Shown: one piece after another, positions 7,937 to 17,218 of the stretch
Layout: each line of letters opens with the position of its first letter
How positions within the stretch are numbered: position 1 is the first letter of the stretch
Assembly: GCF_034521165.1 (NCBI RefSeq)
Contig: NZ_JAXHMV010000014.1
Location: forward strand, 124,001-188,000
Direction of reading: 5' to 3'
Origin: Thiohalophilus sp.
GTDB taxonomy: Bacteria > Pseudomonadota > Gammaproteobacteria > UBA6429 > Thiohalophilaceae
Length of the DNA stretch: 64,000 nt
The notes under the pieces: model-generated
Seen by the model: only the letters and a program-made list of their open reading frames with translations
Told to the model about the DNA's origin: nothing
Databases searched by the model: none
Program-made: the position numbers and the translations under genes

Positions 7937-9267
7937 TATTCACCTTTGATAAACAGGGCAATGGATTCCACATGCGCGGTGTGCGGAAACATGTCCATGA
8001 TCCCGGCGCTGGCCAGCCTGTAGCCGTGCTGGTTGACCAGTTCGCCCGCATCGCGTGCCAGGGTCGCCGGATTACAGGAGACATACACGACGCGTTGCGC
8101 CCCCGTGGCGGCCAGTTGCGGGATCATCGATGCGGCGCCACTGCGGGGCGGATCCAGCAACACCTTGTTATAAGTTTGTTTTTTCAGCCAGGGTTCGGCG
8201 GCGGTGTCCTCGAACAGATTGGCAACGTGGAATTGCGCGTTATCAATGCGGTTGAGTTTGGCATTGGCCCGGGCGCGCTGAATCAGATCGGATTCGCCCT
8301 CCACGCCAACGACCTCGCCCGCCCGACGTGCCAGCGGCAGGGAAAAGTTACCCAGGCCGCAGAACAGTTCCAATACCCGATCATCGGGGTTCACCTCGAG
8401 CAACTGCAGGGCATGGCTTACCATGCGGCGGTTGATATCGCTGTTGACCTGGGTGAAATCGGTCGGCAGAAATTCCAGTGTCACGTCAAACTCGGGCAGT
8501 GTATAGCGTAATGTGGCCTGCTCGGGATAGAGCAGTGTCACACTGTCCGGTCCTTTGGGCTGGTGATAGATGACAAAATCATTGGCCTTGCCGTAATCGA
8601 TCAACAGACGAATATCGTCTTCAGTCAACGGTTCAAGATTGCGAAACACCAGCGCGGTCTGCTCGTCGCCGGCGGCCACTTCGATCTGGGGCAACCGGCG
8701 ATAACCACTGAGCCGGCGCACCAGATCACCCAGTTCGGGCAGGCGTCCCCCCAGTTCGGGCGTCAGGATGTGGCACTGTTCCAGTTCAGCCAGAAAGTGA
8801 CTGCCGCGCTCGCGAAAGCCGACCAGCACTTTTTCTTTCTTGTCCACATAGCGGGCCCCGAGCCGCGCCTTGTTGCGATAACCCCGGATGGGCCCGGTCA
8901 GCGGTTGCAAAACCGACTCCGGCGTCACCCGGCCGATGCGGGCGAGATCATCCAGCAGGGTCTGTTGCTTGAGACGCACCTGCTCTTCGCTACTGACATG
9001 TTGCAGGCGACAGCCGCCGCAAACTCCGAAGTGCGCACAGGTCGGCTCGACGCGTGCTGGCGAAGCCGACAAGACCTGTTGGACCCGGCCTTCATCGTAA
9101 TTACGCCGGCTACGGGTATAGACAAACTCCACCTGCTCGCCGGGCAGCGCGCCGTCGATGAAGACGGTCTTGCCGGCGATGCGGGCAATCCCCTGACCTT
9201 CGGGGGTCATGTTCTCGATGTCGGCAATAACCGGCTCGGTGGTCTGTATACGGCGTTGGCGTGCCAT
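7936..9267 (-). CDS. rlmD: 23S rRNA (uracil-1939-C5)-methyltransferase RlmD
   Basis: A 443-residue SAM-dependent rRNA methyltransferase. It has an N-terminal TRAM domain (about 10-75) and an iron-sulfur cluster motif (CAHFGVCGGC, about 77-86, plus a later cysteine in EQCHIL). The SAM-binding motif is ELFCGLGNFSLPL (about 300-312), and the catalytic region is VSCNPATLARD (about 398-408), containing the nucleophilic cysteine. It modifies U1939 of 23S rRNA. In relatives it is followed by relA; here relA is absent and CYTH/nagZ genes follow. cysM lies 15 bases upstream. Confidence 0.96.
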   Translation of the reverse strand: MARQRRIQTTEPVIADIENMTPEGQGIARIAGKTVFIDGALPGEQVEFVYTRSRRNYDEGRVQQVLSASPARVEPTCAHFGVCGGCRLQHVSSEEQVRLKQQTLLDDLARIGRVTPESVLQPLTGPIRGYRNKARLGARYVDKKEKVLVGFRERGSHFLAELEQCHILTPELGGRLPELGDLVRRLSGYRRLPQIEVAAGDEQTALVFRNLEPLTEDDIRLLIDYGKANDFVIYHQPKGPDSVTLLYPEQATLRYTLPEFDVTLEFLPTDFTQVNSDINRRMVSHALQLLEVNPDDRVLELFCGLGNFSLPLARRAGEVVGVEGESDLIQRARANAKLNRIDNAQFHVANLFEDTAAEPWLKKQTYNKVLLDPPRSGAASMIPQLAATGAQRVVYVSCNPATLARDAGELVNQHGYRLASAGIMDMFPHTAHVESIALFIKGE

Positions 9268-9282
9268 GGTGATCCGGGCGGC

Positions 9283-10179
9283 TCAGGCGGAGAAAACATT
9301 GGTCGAAAGATAGCGATCTCCCCGATCACAAATGATCGAGACGATGACGGCATTGTCCACCTGCCGGGAGAGTTGCAACGCCGCCGCCACCGCGCCGCCG
9401 GAGGAAATGCCGCAAAAAATACCTTCCCGGGCGGCCAGTGCCCGGGTGGTCTCCTCGGCCTCCTCCTGGGTCACGTCCAGGGTTTGATCGACCCGCGCCG
9501 CATCGAAAATGGCGGGCAGATAGGCCTCGGGCCAGCGGCGAATGCCGGGGATTTTCGCCCCTTCGGCGGGCTGCACGCCGACAATCTGCACGGCGCGGCT
9601 TTGTTCCTTGAGATAGCGCGAAACCCCCATGATGGTCCCCGTGGTCCCCATGGCGCTGACAAAATGGGTTACACCGCCGTCGGTATCCCGCCAGATCTCG
9701 GGGCCGGTGCCTTCATAATGGGCCAGCGGATTATCCGGGTTGGAAAACTGATCCAGCAGCCTGCCCTGCCCGTCAGCGGCCATCTGCTCGGCCCGATCCC
9801 GGGCACCTTCCATGCCCGCCTGTTCACTGACCAGGATGATCTCGGCGCCATAGGCTTTCATGGCCGCGCGGCGCTCGACGCTCATGTTCTCGGGCATGAG
9901 CAGCACCATGCGATAGCCCTTGATGGCCGCCGCCATGGCCAGCGCGATGCCGGTGTTGCCGCTGGTGGCTTCGATCAGGGTATCCCCGGATTGGATTTCA
10001 CCCCGTTTTTCGGCATGCTGGATCATGCTCAGGGCGGGCCGATCCTTGACCGATCCGGCCGGGTTGTTGCCCTCGAGCTTGACCAGCAGGGTATTGCTGG
10101 TCTCACCGGGCAAACGTTGCAGGCGAACCAGGGGGGTGTTGCCGACAAAGGCTTCAATCGTTGGAAAGTTCATTGCCAC
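9283..10179 (-). CDS. cysM: Cysteine synthase B (O-acetylserine/thiosulfate sulfhydrylase)
   Basis: A 298-residue PLP enzyme. The PLP lysine lies in NPAGSVKDRPA (about residue 45), the phosphate loop is SGNTGIALA (about 70-78), and the C-terminal ISSGGAVAAAL segment completes the cofactor site. The length (shorter than CysK) and the active-site sequences fit CysM, which can use sulfide or thiosulfate with O-acetylserine. It is the first gene of the leftward run and is divergent from the HPt gene. cysM next to rlmD is conserved in many gammaproteobacteria. Confidence 0.93.
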   Translation of the reverse strand: MAMNFPTIEAFVGNTPLVRLQRLPGETSNTLLVKLEGNNPAGSVKDRPALSMIQHAEKRGEIQSGDTLIEATSGNTGIALAMAAAIKGYRMVLLMPENMSVERRAAMKAYGAEIILVSEQAGMEGARDRAEQMAADGQGRLLDQFSNPDNPLAHYEGTGPEIWRDTDGGVTHFVSAMGTTGTIMGVSRYLKEQSRAVQIVGVQPAEGAKIPGIRRWPEAYLPAIFDAARVDQTLDVTQEEAEETTRALAAREGIFCGISSGGAVAAALQLSRQVDNAVIVSIICDRGDRYLSTNVFSA

Positions 10180-10288
10180 AGTTTACCGCGTTATGGGCTG
10201 CATTTTCATCAGCCGGGACAATTTTCACGGAACGGGCATCAACCCTGGCACAAACCCGTTATCACCATCCGCTCAAAGAGGCTGACAC

Positions 10289-10672
10289 ATGACAGAAACC
10301 GATTCGGCACAAGCGGCGCCGGCCCTGCTGGACAAAAAACAGGCACTGGCACAGGCAGGCGGTAATCGCGAGCTGGCCTGCGATCTGTTCCGCATGCTGC
10401 TCGAGGAACTGCCTGTGTTGCAAAGTCAGCTGGCGCAGGCCATCGATAGCGGCGCACGAGACGCCATGTGGGATCCGGCCCATAAACTCTATGGCTCAAC
10501 CGCCTATTGCGGTGTGCCGGCATTGCGCGAGACCGCCCGGGCGATGGAAGAATGCATCAAGCAGCAGCAAACGGATCAGCTGCAGGCCTGTTTTGCCCGG
10601 TTGAGTACGGAAATCGCCCGCCTGCAGGAACAGGGGCCACAGCTGGCCGAACAGCTGCGCGCCGAGACATAA
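10289..10672 (+). CDS. HPt (histidine phosphotransfer) domain protein, BarA/GacS type
   Basis: A 127-residue protein that is essentially one HPt four-helix bundle. The phospho-accepting His is residue 65 in AHKLYGSTAYCGVP. That motif closely resembles the C-terminal HPt of BarA/GacS hybrid kinases (HKLHGATRYCGVP type, from memory). In E. coli barA lies divergently beside rlmD, so this HPt-only gene occupies the barA position. It may be a separated phosphorelay module, or what is left of a lost kinase. There is no kinase or receiver gene in the window, so its partners are unknown. Confidence 0.88.
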   Translation: MTETDSAQAAPALLDKKQALAQAGGNRELACDLFRMLLEELPVLQSQLAQAIDSGARDAMWDPAHKLYGSTAYCGVPALRETARAMEECIKQQQTDQLQACFARLSTEIARLQEQGPQLAEQLRAET

Positions 10673-10904
10673 TCCCTTGCGGTGGGACAGTATCCCCGGT
10701 ACAGCGATAGTTTTGCCGCGTATAGTCACTTCTGCTGGTTGCGTGCACAGGCGCTAAATCACTGTTCCAAAAAGGTGCGCAAGAGGCAGGTCAGGCTGCG
10801 CACCGCGCTGCCTGACATTCAGGCTACTCCCGGAGATGGAGGTGGATACCGTGTTGTTCTTGCAGGTTCCTTCGTCTGACGCTGACGTTGGCTAGCGGTT
10901 AAAC
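10673..10904. other. Intergenic region between HPt gene and pdxJ
   Basis: No gene seen. It contains a hairpin-forming stretch (AGGTCAGGCTGCGCACCGCG to GCTGCCTGAC, about 10789-10817) that resembles a decayed copy of the dispersed GTCACGC-type repeat found at 53.4 and 61.2 kb. It may serve as the end of both convergent transcripts. Confidence 0.4.
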
Positions 10905-11654
10905 TCAGGGAGCGAATCGCGCCGTCACCATCAGTCGCTTCATTTCCCGCACGGCCTCTTCCAGACCGGTGAAAACGCTGCGGGCCACAATCGCATGCCC
11001 GATATTCAGCTCCCGGACACCCTTGAGCGCGGCAATCCGACTGACGTTGTGATAATGCAGGCCATGGCCGGCATTGACCTGCAGCCCCAGACCGAGACCC
11101 TGCTCCATCGCCTGGGCAATTTTTCCGAACTCACTTTCCCTGTCGGCCGCTGTCGTGGCATCCGCATAGTGACCGGTATGGATTTCGATCACCGGCGCAC
11201 CACACTCGGCCGCGGCGCTGATCTGTTCGGGATCGGCATCAACAAACAGTGAAACGCGCACGCCGGCATCGGCCAGCTGCTGGCAGGCATCGCCTATGCG
11301 CTGGCGCTGGCCTTTGACATCCAGCCCGCCTTCGGTCGTCAATTCCTCGCGCCGCTCGGGCACCAGACAGCAATCCGCCGGTTTAATCTGTCTGGCGATC
11401 GCCAGCATTTCGTCGGTCACCGCCATTTCCAGATTCATCCGGGTCTGCACGAGATCGCGCAACATCAGCACATCGCGATCCTGAATATGCCGTCGGTCTT
11501 CGCGCAAATGCAGGGTAATGGAATCGGCCCCCGCCTGCTCGGCCAGCAGTGCGGCCTGGACCGGCTCGGGATACAACGTTCCCCGGCTCTGGCGCAGGGT
11601 GGCAATATGGTCGATGTTGACACCCAGTAAAATTTCATTGCTTGCGTCGGACAC
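10905..11654 (-). CDS. pdxJ: Pyridoxine 5'-phosphate synthase
   Basis: A 249-residue TIM-barrel enzyme condensing 1-deoxyxylulose-5-phosphate with 3-amino-2-oxopropyl phosphate in vitamin B6 synthesis. Diagnostic segments are LGVNIDHIATLRQSRG (about 9-24), HLREDRRHI (about 49-57), EIHTGHYA and NAGHGLHYHN (about 190-220). Length matches the family. It is last in the lepA-lepB-DUF4845-rnc-era-recO-pdxJ series, the same order as in E. coli (rnc-era-recO-pdxJ). Confidence 0.97.
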   Translation of the reverse strand: MSDASNEILLGVNIDHIATLRQSRGTLYPEPVQAALLAEQAGADSITLHLREDRRHIQDRDVLMLRDLVQTRMNLEMAVTDEMLAIARQIKPADCCLVPERREELTTEGGLDVKGQRQRIGDACQQLADAGVRVSLFVDADPEQISAAAECGAPVIEIHTGHYADATTAADRESEFGKIAQAMEQGLGLGLQVNAGHGLHYHNVSRIAALKGVRELNIGHAIVARSVFTGLEEAVREMKRLMVTARFAP

Positions 11655-11698
11655 GGATTGTTTACCTCGTTCGAAATCAGTTTCTAGTGACTAGTCAC

Positions 11699-12427
11699 TT
11701 ATAAATCACGACTTTGCCAGTAGAGCTCGCGGGATTTGAGCGGCCGGTTGTCCAGATGCTGGCTGAGCAAAAAGCGCATCAGGATCTTGGCTTCGCGCAA
11801 TACCCGGGAGTCCTGATAGTCATTAGCGCGAATCGCCAGCAGGGTTTGACCGCTGATGACCGGATACTCTCGCTGCGAACTGTCAGGCTGTGCTATCGGT
11901 CCCTGCTCGGGATGATAACAATACTGGCTGTCGGCGTGCAGCGGTTCGCCGCTGTGGGCATCCTCCGCCAGTTGCAGGCCGTAACCCAGCTCTTCGAGCA
12001 ATTCCCGCTCATAGCGTCGCAATACCGCCTCCTGGGGAACCGATTCGTCCCGCAGGCCCTGCAAGGCGCTCTCATAGCAGGCGAACAGTTCCGGGTGCGG
12101 GTCGTCGCGATGCAGCAGCCGCAGGATCAGCTCGTTCATGTAAAAGCCGCTGATAATCCGGCTGCCGGGCAACGAATAAGCCGTGCCTCCCGACTCCACG
12201 GCGGTCATCGTTCGCAGCTCGCCGTGTCCGGCCCAGGAAAACAACAACGGCACGAACGCTTCCAGGCGGGCACTGTTACGTGAGCGGCTGCCGCGCACCC
12301 CCCGGGCGACCAGCGAAACCCGACCGCCATCACGGGTAAAAATATCCAGCAAACTGCTGGTATCGCGATACGGCCGGCTATGCAGAATAAAGCCGTATTG
12401 CAACTGTTGACGATGTTCCGCCGGCAT
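11699..12427 (-). CDS. recO: DNA repair protein RecO
   Basis: A 242-residue protein with the N-terminal OB fold (GFILHSRPYRDTSSLLDIFTRDGGRVSLVARGVRG, roughly 11-45) and a helical C-terminal domain. It helps load RecA on SSB-coated DNA in the RecFOR pathway. The zinc-binding cysteines found in some RecO proteins are not evident here. Position between era and pdxJ supports the assignment. The short gap to pdxJ contains CTAGTGACTAGTCACTT, a decayed 7-bp repeat. Confidence 0.93.
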   Translation of the reverse strand: MPAEHRQQLQYGFILHSRPYRDTSSLLDIFTRDGGRVSLVARGVRGSRSRNSARLEAFVPLLFSWAGHGELRTMTAVESGGTAYSLPGSRIISGFYMNELILRLLHRDDPHPELFACYESALQGLRDESVPQEAVLRRYERELLEELGYGLQLAEDAHSGEPLHADSQYCYHPEQGPIAQPDSSQREYPVISGQTLLAIRANDYQDSRVLREAKILMRFLLSQHLDNRPLKSRELYWQSRDL

Positions 12428-12447
12428 GGGCTTTGTTGACTCCGGGG

Positions 12448-13347
12448 TTAATCGTCGTCACGGTAGCCCAGACTGGACAGCGCCCGTTCGTCATCGGACC
12501 AGCCCGCCTTGACCTTGACCCACAATTCCAGATGAACCTTTTTATCAAACAGTTTCTGCATGTCCAGGCGTGCCTGTTGACCGACCTTTTTCAGGCGTTC
12601 ACCTTTCTCGCCAATGACAATCGACTTCTGGTTGTCCCGCTCGACCCAGATCAGGGCGTGAATCCGGTTCAGTCGCTCCAGCTCCTCGAATTTTTCGATT
12701 TCGACGGTCGTGGCATAAGGCAGTTCCTGCCCCAGATTACGCATCAGTTTCTCGCGCACGATCTCGGCGGCCAGAAAACGGGCGCTGCGATCGGTCAGCT
12801 GATCTTCCGGATACCAGGGTTCGGACTGTTCCAGATGCCCGATGATTGTCTGTTCCAATTGAGGCAGATTACTGCCGGATTTGGCTGACAGCGGCACGAC
12901 CTCGGCGAAATCGTATTTTTGTCCCAACGTTTGCAAATACGGCAATAACTGATCTTTTTGCTTGATACGATCGACCTTGTTGACGGCAAGAATGATCGGC
13001 GCGCGGGTATTTTTCAGCGCGGCCAGGACCATGTCGTCCTCGTCAGTCCATTTAAGGGCTTCTACGACAAACACAATGACCTGCACATCCTCCAGCACGC
13101 CACTGGCGGTACGGTTCATGAAGCGGTTCATCGCCTTTTTGGCCTGTTGATGGATACCCGGTGTATCCACATAGATGATCTGGGCCTGTTGCGTGGTTTT
13201 GATTCCAAGAATCCGATGGCGGGTGGTCTGGGGCTTGCGCGAGGTGATACTCAGTTTTTGCCCGATCAAATGGTTCATCAGGGTGGATTTACCCACATTG
13301 GGCCGCCCCACCAGCGCGACATAACCACAACGAAACGCTTCAGCCAT
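12448..13347 (-). CDS. era: GTPase Era
   Basis: A 299-residue GTPase that binds the 3' end of 16S rRNA during 30S assembly. The GTPase motifs are GRPNVGKST (G1), DTPGIH (G3) and NKVD (G4), and a C-terminal KH domain contains GEKGERLKKVG. The open frame extends further upstream, but I chose ATG at 13347. It gives the family length, starts immediately before the GTPase fold, and overlaps the rnc stop by 8 bases, a common coupling of rnc and era. Confidence 0.95.
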   Translation of the reverse strand: MAEAFRCGYVALVGRPNVGKSTLMNHLIGQKLSITSRKPQTTRHRILGIKTTQQAQIIYVDTPGIHQQAKKAMNRFMNRTASGVLEDVQVIVFVVEALKWTDEDDMVLAALKNTRAPIILAVNKVDRIKQKDQLLPYLQTLGQKYDFAEVVPLSAKSGSNLPQLEQTIIGHLEQSEPWYPEDQLTDRSARFLAAEIVREKLMRNLGQELPYATTVEIEKFEELERLNRIHALIWVERDNQKSIVIGEKGERLKKVGQQARLDMQKLFDKKVHLELWVKVKAGWSDDERALSSLGYRDDD

Positions 13348-14023
13348 GATCCTGCCCTGCCAGTGTCTGTAACATTTTATCGGCGGCAGCCTGCTCGGCC
13401 TTGCGCCGGCTGGTACCTTCACCGAGTATCGGCTCGTCGATTCCCGCAATACGGCAGGCAACGCGAAAACGCTGTGCATGCGCCTTGCCCTCTGTGGCAA
13501 TCACCTCGTACTCGGGCAACTCGGTGCCACGCGCTTGCAAAAACTCCTGGAGTCGGGTCTTGGGATCTTTTTGCAGGGTCTGGGGATCAAGCCCGGTAAT
13601 TTTGTCATGGAAGAAAGTCTGTACCAGCGCGCGGGCACTGTCGATACCGCTATCCAGATAGACCGCGCCAATAACGGCTTCAAAAGCATCGGCCAGAATC
13701 GAGCGGCGCCGATGGCCGCCGCTTTTTAATTCACCGGAGCCCAGTTGAAGGTATTCACCCAGTTCCAGCTCGGTCGCAATACTCGCGAGGGTTTCTCCCT
13801 TGACCAGACTGGCGCGCAACCGACTCAGCTGGCCCTCGCTGGCTTTCGGAAACTGGTTATACAGCTCGGTGCTGACGAGATAACCGAGAATCGCATCACC
13901 GAGAAACTCCATGCGCTCGTTGTTGCGGGAACCGAAGCTGCGATGGGTTAAGGCCCGCTCCAGTAATTCGGGTTGTTGAAACGCATAACCCAGTTTGCGA
14001 CAGAGTTTATCCAGATGCGCCAT
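13340..14023 (-). CDS. rnc: Ribonuclease III
   Basis: A 227-residue double-strand-specific endonuclease. The catalytic signature ERMEFLGDAIL (about 37-47) is complete, with a second acidic cluster (DAFEAVIGAVYLD, about 112-124), followed by a dsRNA-binding domain (about 150-222). It processes rRNA precursors and mRNAs. The start overlaps the stop of the DUF4845 gene by one base, and era follows with an 8-base overlap. Confidence 0.97.
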   Translation of the reverse strand: MAHLDKLCRKLGYAFQQPELLERALTHRSFGSRNNERMEFLGDAILGYLVSTELYNQFPKASEGQLSRLRASLVKGETLASIATELELGEYLQLGSGELKSGGHRRRSILADAFEAVIGAVYLDSGIDSARALVQTFFHDKITGLDPQTLQKDPKTRLQEFLQARGTELPEYEVIATEGKAHAQRFRVACRIAGIDEPILGEGTSRRKAEQAAADKMLQTLAGQDHG

Positions 14024-14400
14024 TACCGTTTGGAAATCTCCGCACTTTTATTAAAACTCAGCACCAGATCGATATTACCAATAAAATCGCGACGCACCTC
14101 ATACGCGATATCGATGTAATACGCATCCTTATCGGATTCCAGGTAGATTTCATCGCGACCGATATCCCTGATCATATTGATACTCAGGCGTTTGCTCAGT
14201 GTTTCCAGCACCTCAGCCGGAGATTTACGGCCCAGGCCCGGCTCCTCTTCCATATCAGACAGGACAGAGCCGACAGTCATGGAGTTCATATAAACCGGAA
14301 TGACTTTCAGTCCCAGCAGTGTGAAAAAGGCAATCAGTGCCAGAACAAGAATCCAGCCCGGTCCGGACATCCCTTTTTGATATTGCATGTTATTCATCAT
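14023..14400 (-). CDS. DUF4845 domain membrane protein
   Basis: A 125-residue protein with one N-terminal membrane helix (about residues 14-33, MSGPGWILVLALIAFFTLLGLKVIPVYM region) and a periplasmic domain. A DUF4845 gene between lepB and rnc is a conserved arrangement in many gamma- and betaproteobacteria. The function is unknown; location suggests a tie to the signal peptidase or to the membrane. The gene begins 33 bases after the lepB stop. Confidence 0.88.
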   Translation of the reverse strand: MMNNMQYQKGMSGPGWILVLALIAFFTLLGLKVIPVYMNSMTVGSVLSDMEEEPGLGRKSPAEVLETLSKRLSINMIRDIGRDEIYLESDKDAYYIDIAYEVRRDFIGNIDLVLSFNKSAEISKR

Positions 14401-14433
14401 TCCCTCCTCGCCACCTGTTATTATCTGCTCGGT

Positions 14434-15243
14434 TTATTCGATCACACTGCCAATGCGGCCCCAGTCCGGCATCTGGCATGCCAGGCGGGTCATGGCACTG
14501 AAGGTGCAGTTCCAGTTCATCCAGATCAGGAAGGCCTCGCCCACCAGGTTTTCCTCGGGAACAAATCCCCAGACCCGGCTGTCACGGCTGTTATCCCGAT
14601 TGTCCCCCATTACAAAATAGTTCCCTTCGGGCACATTGACAACAAAATCGCGAGCCGAAGCGATGGTGTTCACCAGGACATCATGCTCGACATCACCCAG
14701 CGTCTCTGTATAGCGCAACGCCTGCGGGTAATTTTTGTAATACCCGTCCAACTTCTCCAGCGGGACCGGCTCGCCATTAATATAAAGCGACTTGTTATAA
14801 TAGGCGACTTCGTCGCCCGGTACGCCGATAACGCGCTTGATATAATCGATATCCGGATTTTCGGGATAGCGAAAGACAATCACGTCACCACGCTCAGGAT
14901 CGCCCAGATCAACAAAGCGTTGATGCCCGACCGGAAGACGCAGGCCATAGGCGAATTTATTAACCAGGATAAAATCCCCAACTTCCAGCGTCGGTAACAT
15001 GGAACCGGAGGGAATCTTGAAAGGTTCGGCGACAAAACTGCGCAATACCAATACGATGAGCACGACCGGAAACAGAAAACGGGCGAATTCGACCAGATAG
15101 GGCTCATTGGTTTTCGATTCCCCCTCTGCTCCTTCGGCCTGTACCGGTTCACGACGTTTGGCAAAAAACCGGGCATCCACCAGCCAGATCACACCACTGA
15201 TCACGGTAGCCAGCACCAGTAACAGTTCAAAATCAAAACTCAT
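14434..15243 (-). CDS. lepB: Signal peptidase I
   Basis: A 269-residue inner-membrane serine protease that cleaves signal peptides. Two N-terminal membrane segments (about 5-22 and 55-72) precede the periplasmic catalytic domain. The catalytic Ser is in PSGSMLPTLEVGD (about 84-88) and the catalytic Lys in DYIKRVIGVPGD (about 140-150); the GDNRDNSRDSR box (about 218-228) is present. Its start overlaps the lepA stop by 4 bases, the classic lepA-lepB coupling. Confidence 0.97.
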   Translation of the reverse strand: MSFDFELLLVLATVISGVIWLVDARFFAKRREPVQAEGAEGESKTNEPYLVEFARFLFPVVLIVLVLRSFVAEPFKIPSGSMLPTLEVGDFILVNKFAYGLRLPVGHQRFVDLGDPERGDVIVFRYPENPDIDYIKRVIGVPGDEVAYYNKSLYINGEPVPLEKLDGYYKNYPQALRYTETLGDVEHDVLVNTIASARDFVVNVPEGNYFVMGDNRDNSRDSRVWGFVPEENLVGEAFLIWMNWNCTFSAMTRLACQMPDWGRIGSVIE

Positions 15244-17045
15244 TTATCTTTCCCTACATTTAGCACCGCCAGAAAAGCTTCCTGCGGTATATCCACCTTG
15301 CCAACCTGCTTCATGCGTCGCTTGCCGGCTTTCTGTTTTTCTAACAACTTGCGTTTACGTGTTACATCCCCACCGTAACATTTGGCGGTGACATTCTTGC
15401 GCAACGCCTTGACGGTAGTTCGGGCAATAACCTTGGAGCCGATCGCCGCCTGGATTGCCACTTCGAACATCTGACGCGGAATGATTTCCTTCATCCGCTC
15501 GGCCAGATCCCGGCCCCGGTATTCAGCCTGATCGCGATGCACGATAATCGACAGGGCGTCGACCTTTTCAGCGTTAATCAGAATATCCAGTTTGACCAGA
15601 TGGGACGGTTCAAAACGCAGCAATTCGTAATCCAGTGAAGCATAACCCCGGCTGACTGATTTGAGTCGATCGAAGAAATCGAGCACGATTTCATTCATTG
15701 GCAACTCGTATTCCAGCAGTATCTGGCTGCCCAGATATTGCATTTTCTTCTGTACCCCGCGCTTTTCGACGCACAGGGTGATCACATTACCGACATGCTC
15801 CTGGGGTACCAGGATCGAGGCGCGCACGATCGGCTCGCGAATCTCCTCGATATCGTTCAGCTCGGGCAGCTCGGACGGGTTTTCGATATTCAGCAGTTCA
15901 CCGGATTGGGTCAGTACTTCATAGACCACCGAGGGTGCGGTGGTAATCAGATCCAGGTTGTATTCGCGCTCCAGGCGTTCCTGGACGATCTCCATGTGCA
16001 GCATGCCGAGGAAGCCGCAGCGAAACCCGAAGCCCAGTGCCTGGGAAGTCTCCGGCTCGTAATACAGGGCGGCATCGTTGAGTTTCAATTTGGACAGCGC
16101 CTCGCGCAGTCCCTCGTAGTCATCGCCTTCGACCGGAAACAGGCCGGCAAAGACCTGCGGCTGGATCGGTTTGAAACCCGGCAGCGGCGCGTCGGCCGGA
16201 TTAACGGCGTCGGTGATGGTATCGCCGACCGGCGCCCCGTCGACCTCCTTGATACCGGCGATCATGAAGCCCACCTCACCGGCATGCAGTTGTTCGGTGT
16301 CGCGCTTTTTGGGGGTGAAAATCCCGACCCGGTCCACCTGGTGGTTGCGATCCGCCGCCATGATGCGAATCTTCTGCTTGCGCCGCAGGGTGCCCTGCTT
16401 GACCCGGATCAGCGAGACCACGCCCAGATAATTGTCGAACCAGGAGTCGATGATCAGTGCCTGCAGGGGCGCGTCCACATCGCCCTCGGGCGGCGGGATT
16501 AGATGCACGATCTCCTCCAGCAGCTCGCTCATCCCCTCTCCGGTTTTGGCCGAGACCCGGGCGGCGGTTTTGGCCTCGATGCCGATGATCTCCTCGATCT
16601 CCTGGATCACCCGATCCGGCTCGGCCGCCGGCAGATCGATTTTGTTAAGGATCGGGAGCACTTCGAGCCCCTGTTCGATGGCGGTGTAGCAGTTGGCGAC
16701 GCTCTGGGCCTCGACCCCCTGGGAGGCATCGACCACCAGCAGCGCCCCTTCACAGGCGGCCAGCGAGCGCGAGACTTCGTAGGAGAAATCCACGTGCCCC
16801 GGCGTGTCGATAAAGTTCAACAGGTAGATCTTGCCGTCACGGGCGGTGTAATTGAGCGTCACGCTCTGCGCCTTGATGGTGATACCGCGTTCGCGCTCCA
16901 GGTCCATCGAATCGAGCACCTGCTCGCTCATCTCCCGCTCGGTCAGACCCTCGCACAGCTGGATAATCCGGTCCGCGACCGTGGATTTACCGTGATCGAT
17001 ATGGGCGATAATGGAAAAATTGCGTATCTGAGAGAGGTCGGTCAC
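15240..17045 (-). CDS. lepA: Elongation factor 4 (LepA)
   Basis: A 601-residue translational GTPase that acts on stalled ribosomes and in translation initiation. GTPase motifs are AHIDHGKST (G1), DTPGHVDF (G3) and NKIDLPAA (G4). EF-G-like domains II, III and V follow, then the LepA-specific C-terminal domain (AKCYGGDVTRKRKLLEKQK). Length matches the family. It is preceded by a strong hairpin at 17066-17091, so it probably has its own promoter close to the start. Confidence 0.98.
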   Translation of the reverse strand: MTDLSQIRNFSIIAHIDHGKSTVADRIIQLCEGLTEREMSEQVLDSMDLERERGITIKAQSVTLNYTARDGKIYLLNFIDTPGHVDFSYEVSRSLAACEGALLVVDASQGVEAQSVANCYTAIEQGLEVLPILNKIDLPAAEPDRVIQEIEEIIGIEAKTAARVSAKTGEGMSELLEEIVHLIPPPEGDVDAPLQALIIDSWFDNYLGVVSLIRVKQGTLRRKQKIRIMAADRNHQVDRVGIFTPKKRDTEQLHAGEVGFMIAGIKEVDGAPVGDTITDAVNPADAPLPGFKPIQPQVFAGLFPVEGDDYEGLREALSKLKLNDAALYYEPETSQALGFGFRCGFLGMLHMEIVQERLEREYNLDLITTAPSVVYEVLTQSGELLNIENPSELPELNDIEEIREPIVRASILVPQEHVGNVITLCVEKRGVQKKMQYLGSQILLEYELPMNEIVLDFFDRLKSVSRGYASLDYELLRFEPSHLVKLDILINAEKVDALSIIVHRDQAEYRGRDLAERMKEIIPRQMFEVAIQAAIGSKVIARTTVKALRKNVTAKCYGGDVTRKRKLLEKQKAGKRRMKQVGKVDIPQEAFLAVLNVGKDK

Positions 17046-17065
17046 ATTCCACCTTGAGTCATACT

Positions 17066-17091
17066 AAAAAGGCGCACAATTGCGCCTTTTT
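17066..17091. terminator. Bidirectional-looking terminator between glutaredoxin gene and lepA
   Basis: AAAAAGGCGCA (17066-17076) and TGCGCCTTTTT (17081-17091) form a perfect 11-bp stem with a 4-base loop and T-runs on both strands. It lies downstream of the rpoE...glutaredoxin series and upstream of lepA, so it separates the two transcription units. Confidence 0.85.
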
Positions 17092-17218
17092 GAATCGGAG
17101 CGTCTGCATTAAAAATAACCACTGAAGCGCTGAATCCTGTGCTTCTGTGATCTGACACATCCCCGGGCAGGAATGTGTCAGAAGCTATCTTAATAGCAAA
17201 GCGGAATTGTAACCAATT

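Noticed and set aside
8563..10365. A 600-codon plus-strand frame opposite rlmD and cysM
   Set aside because: Both genes on the other strand are well-recognised and complete; this frame is only stop-poor antisense sequence.
13348..13500. Upstream extension of era (350-codon frame)
   Set aside because: It would lie deep within rnc and adds no homologous sequence; ATG at 13347 gives the normal Era length.
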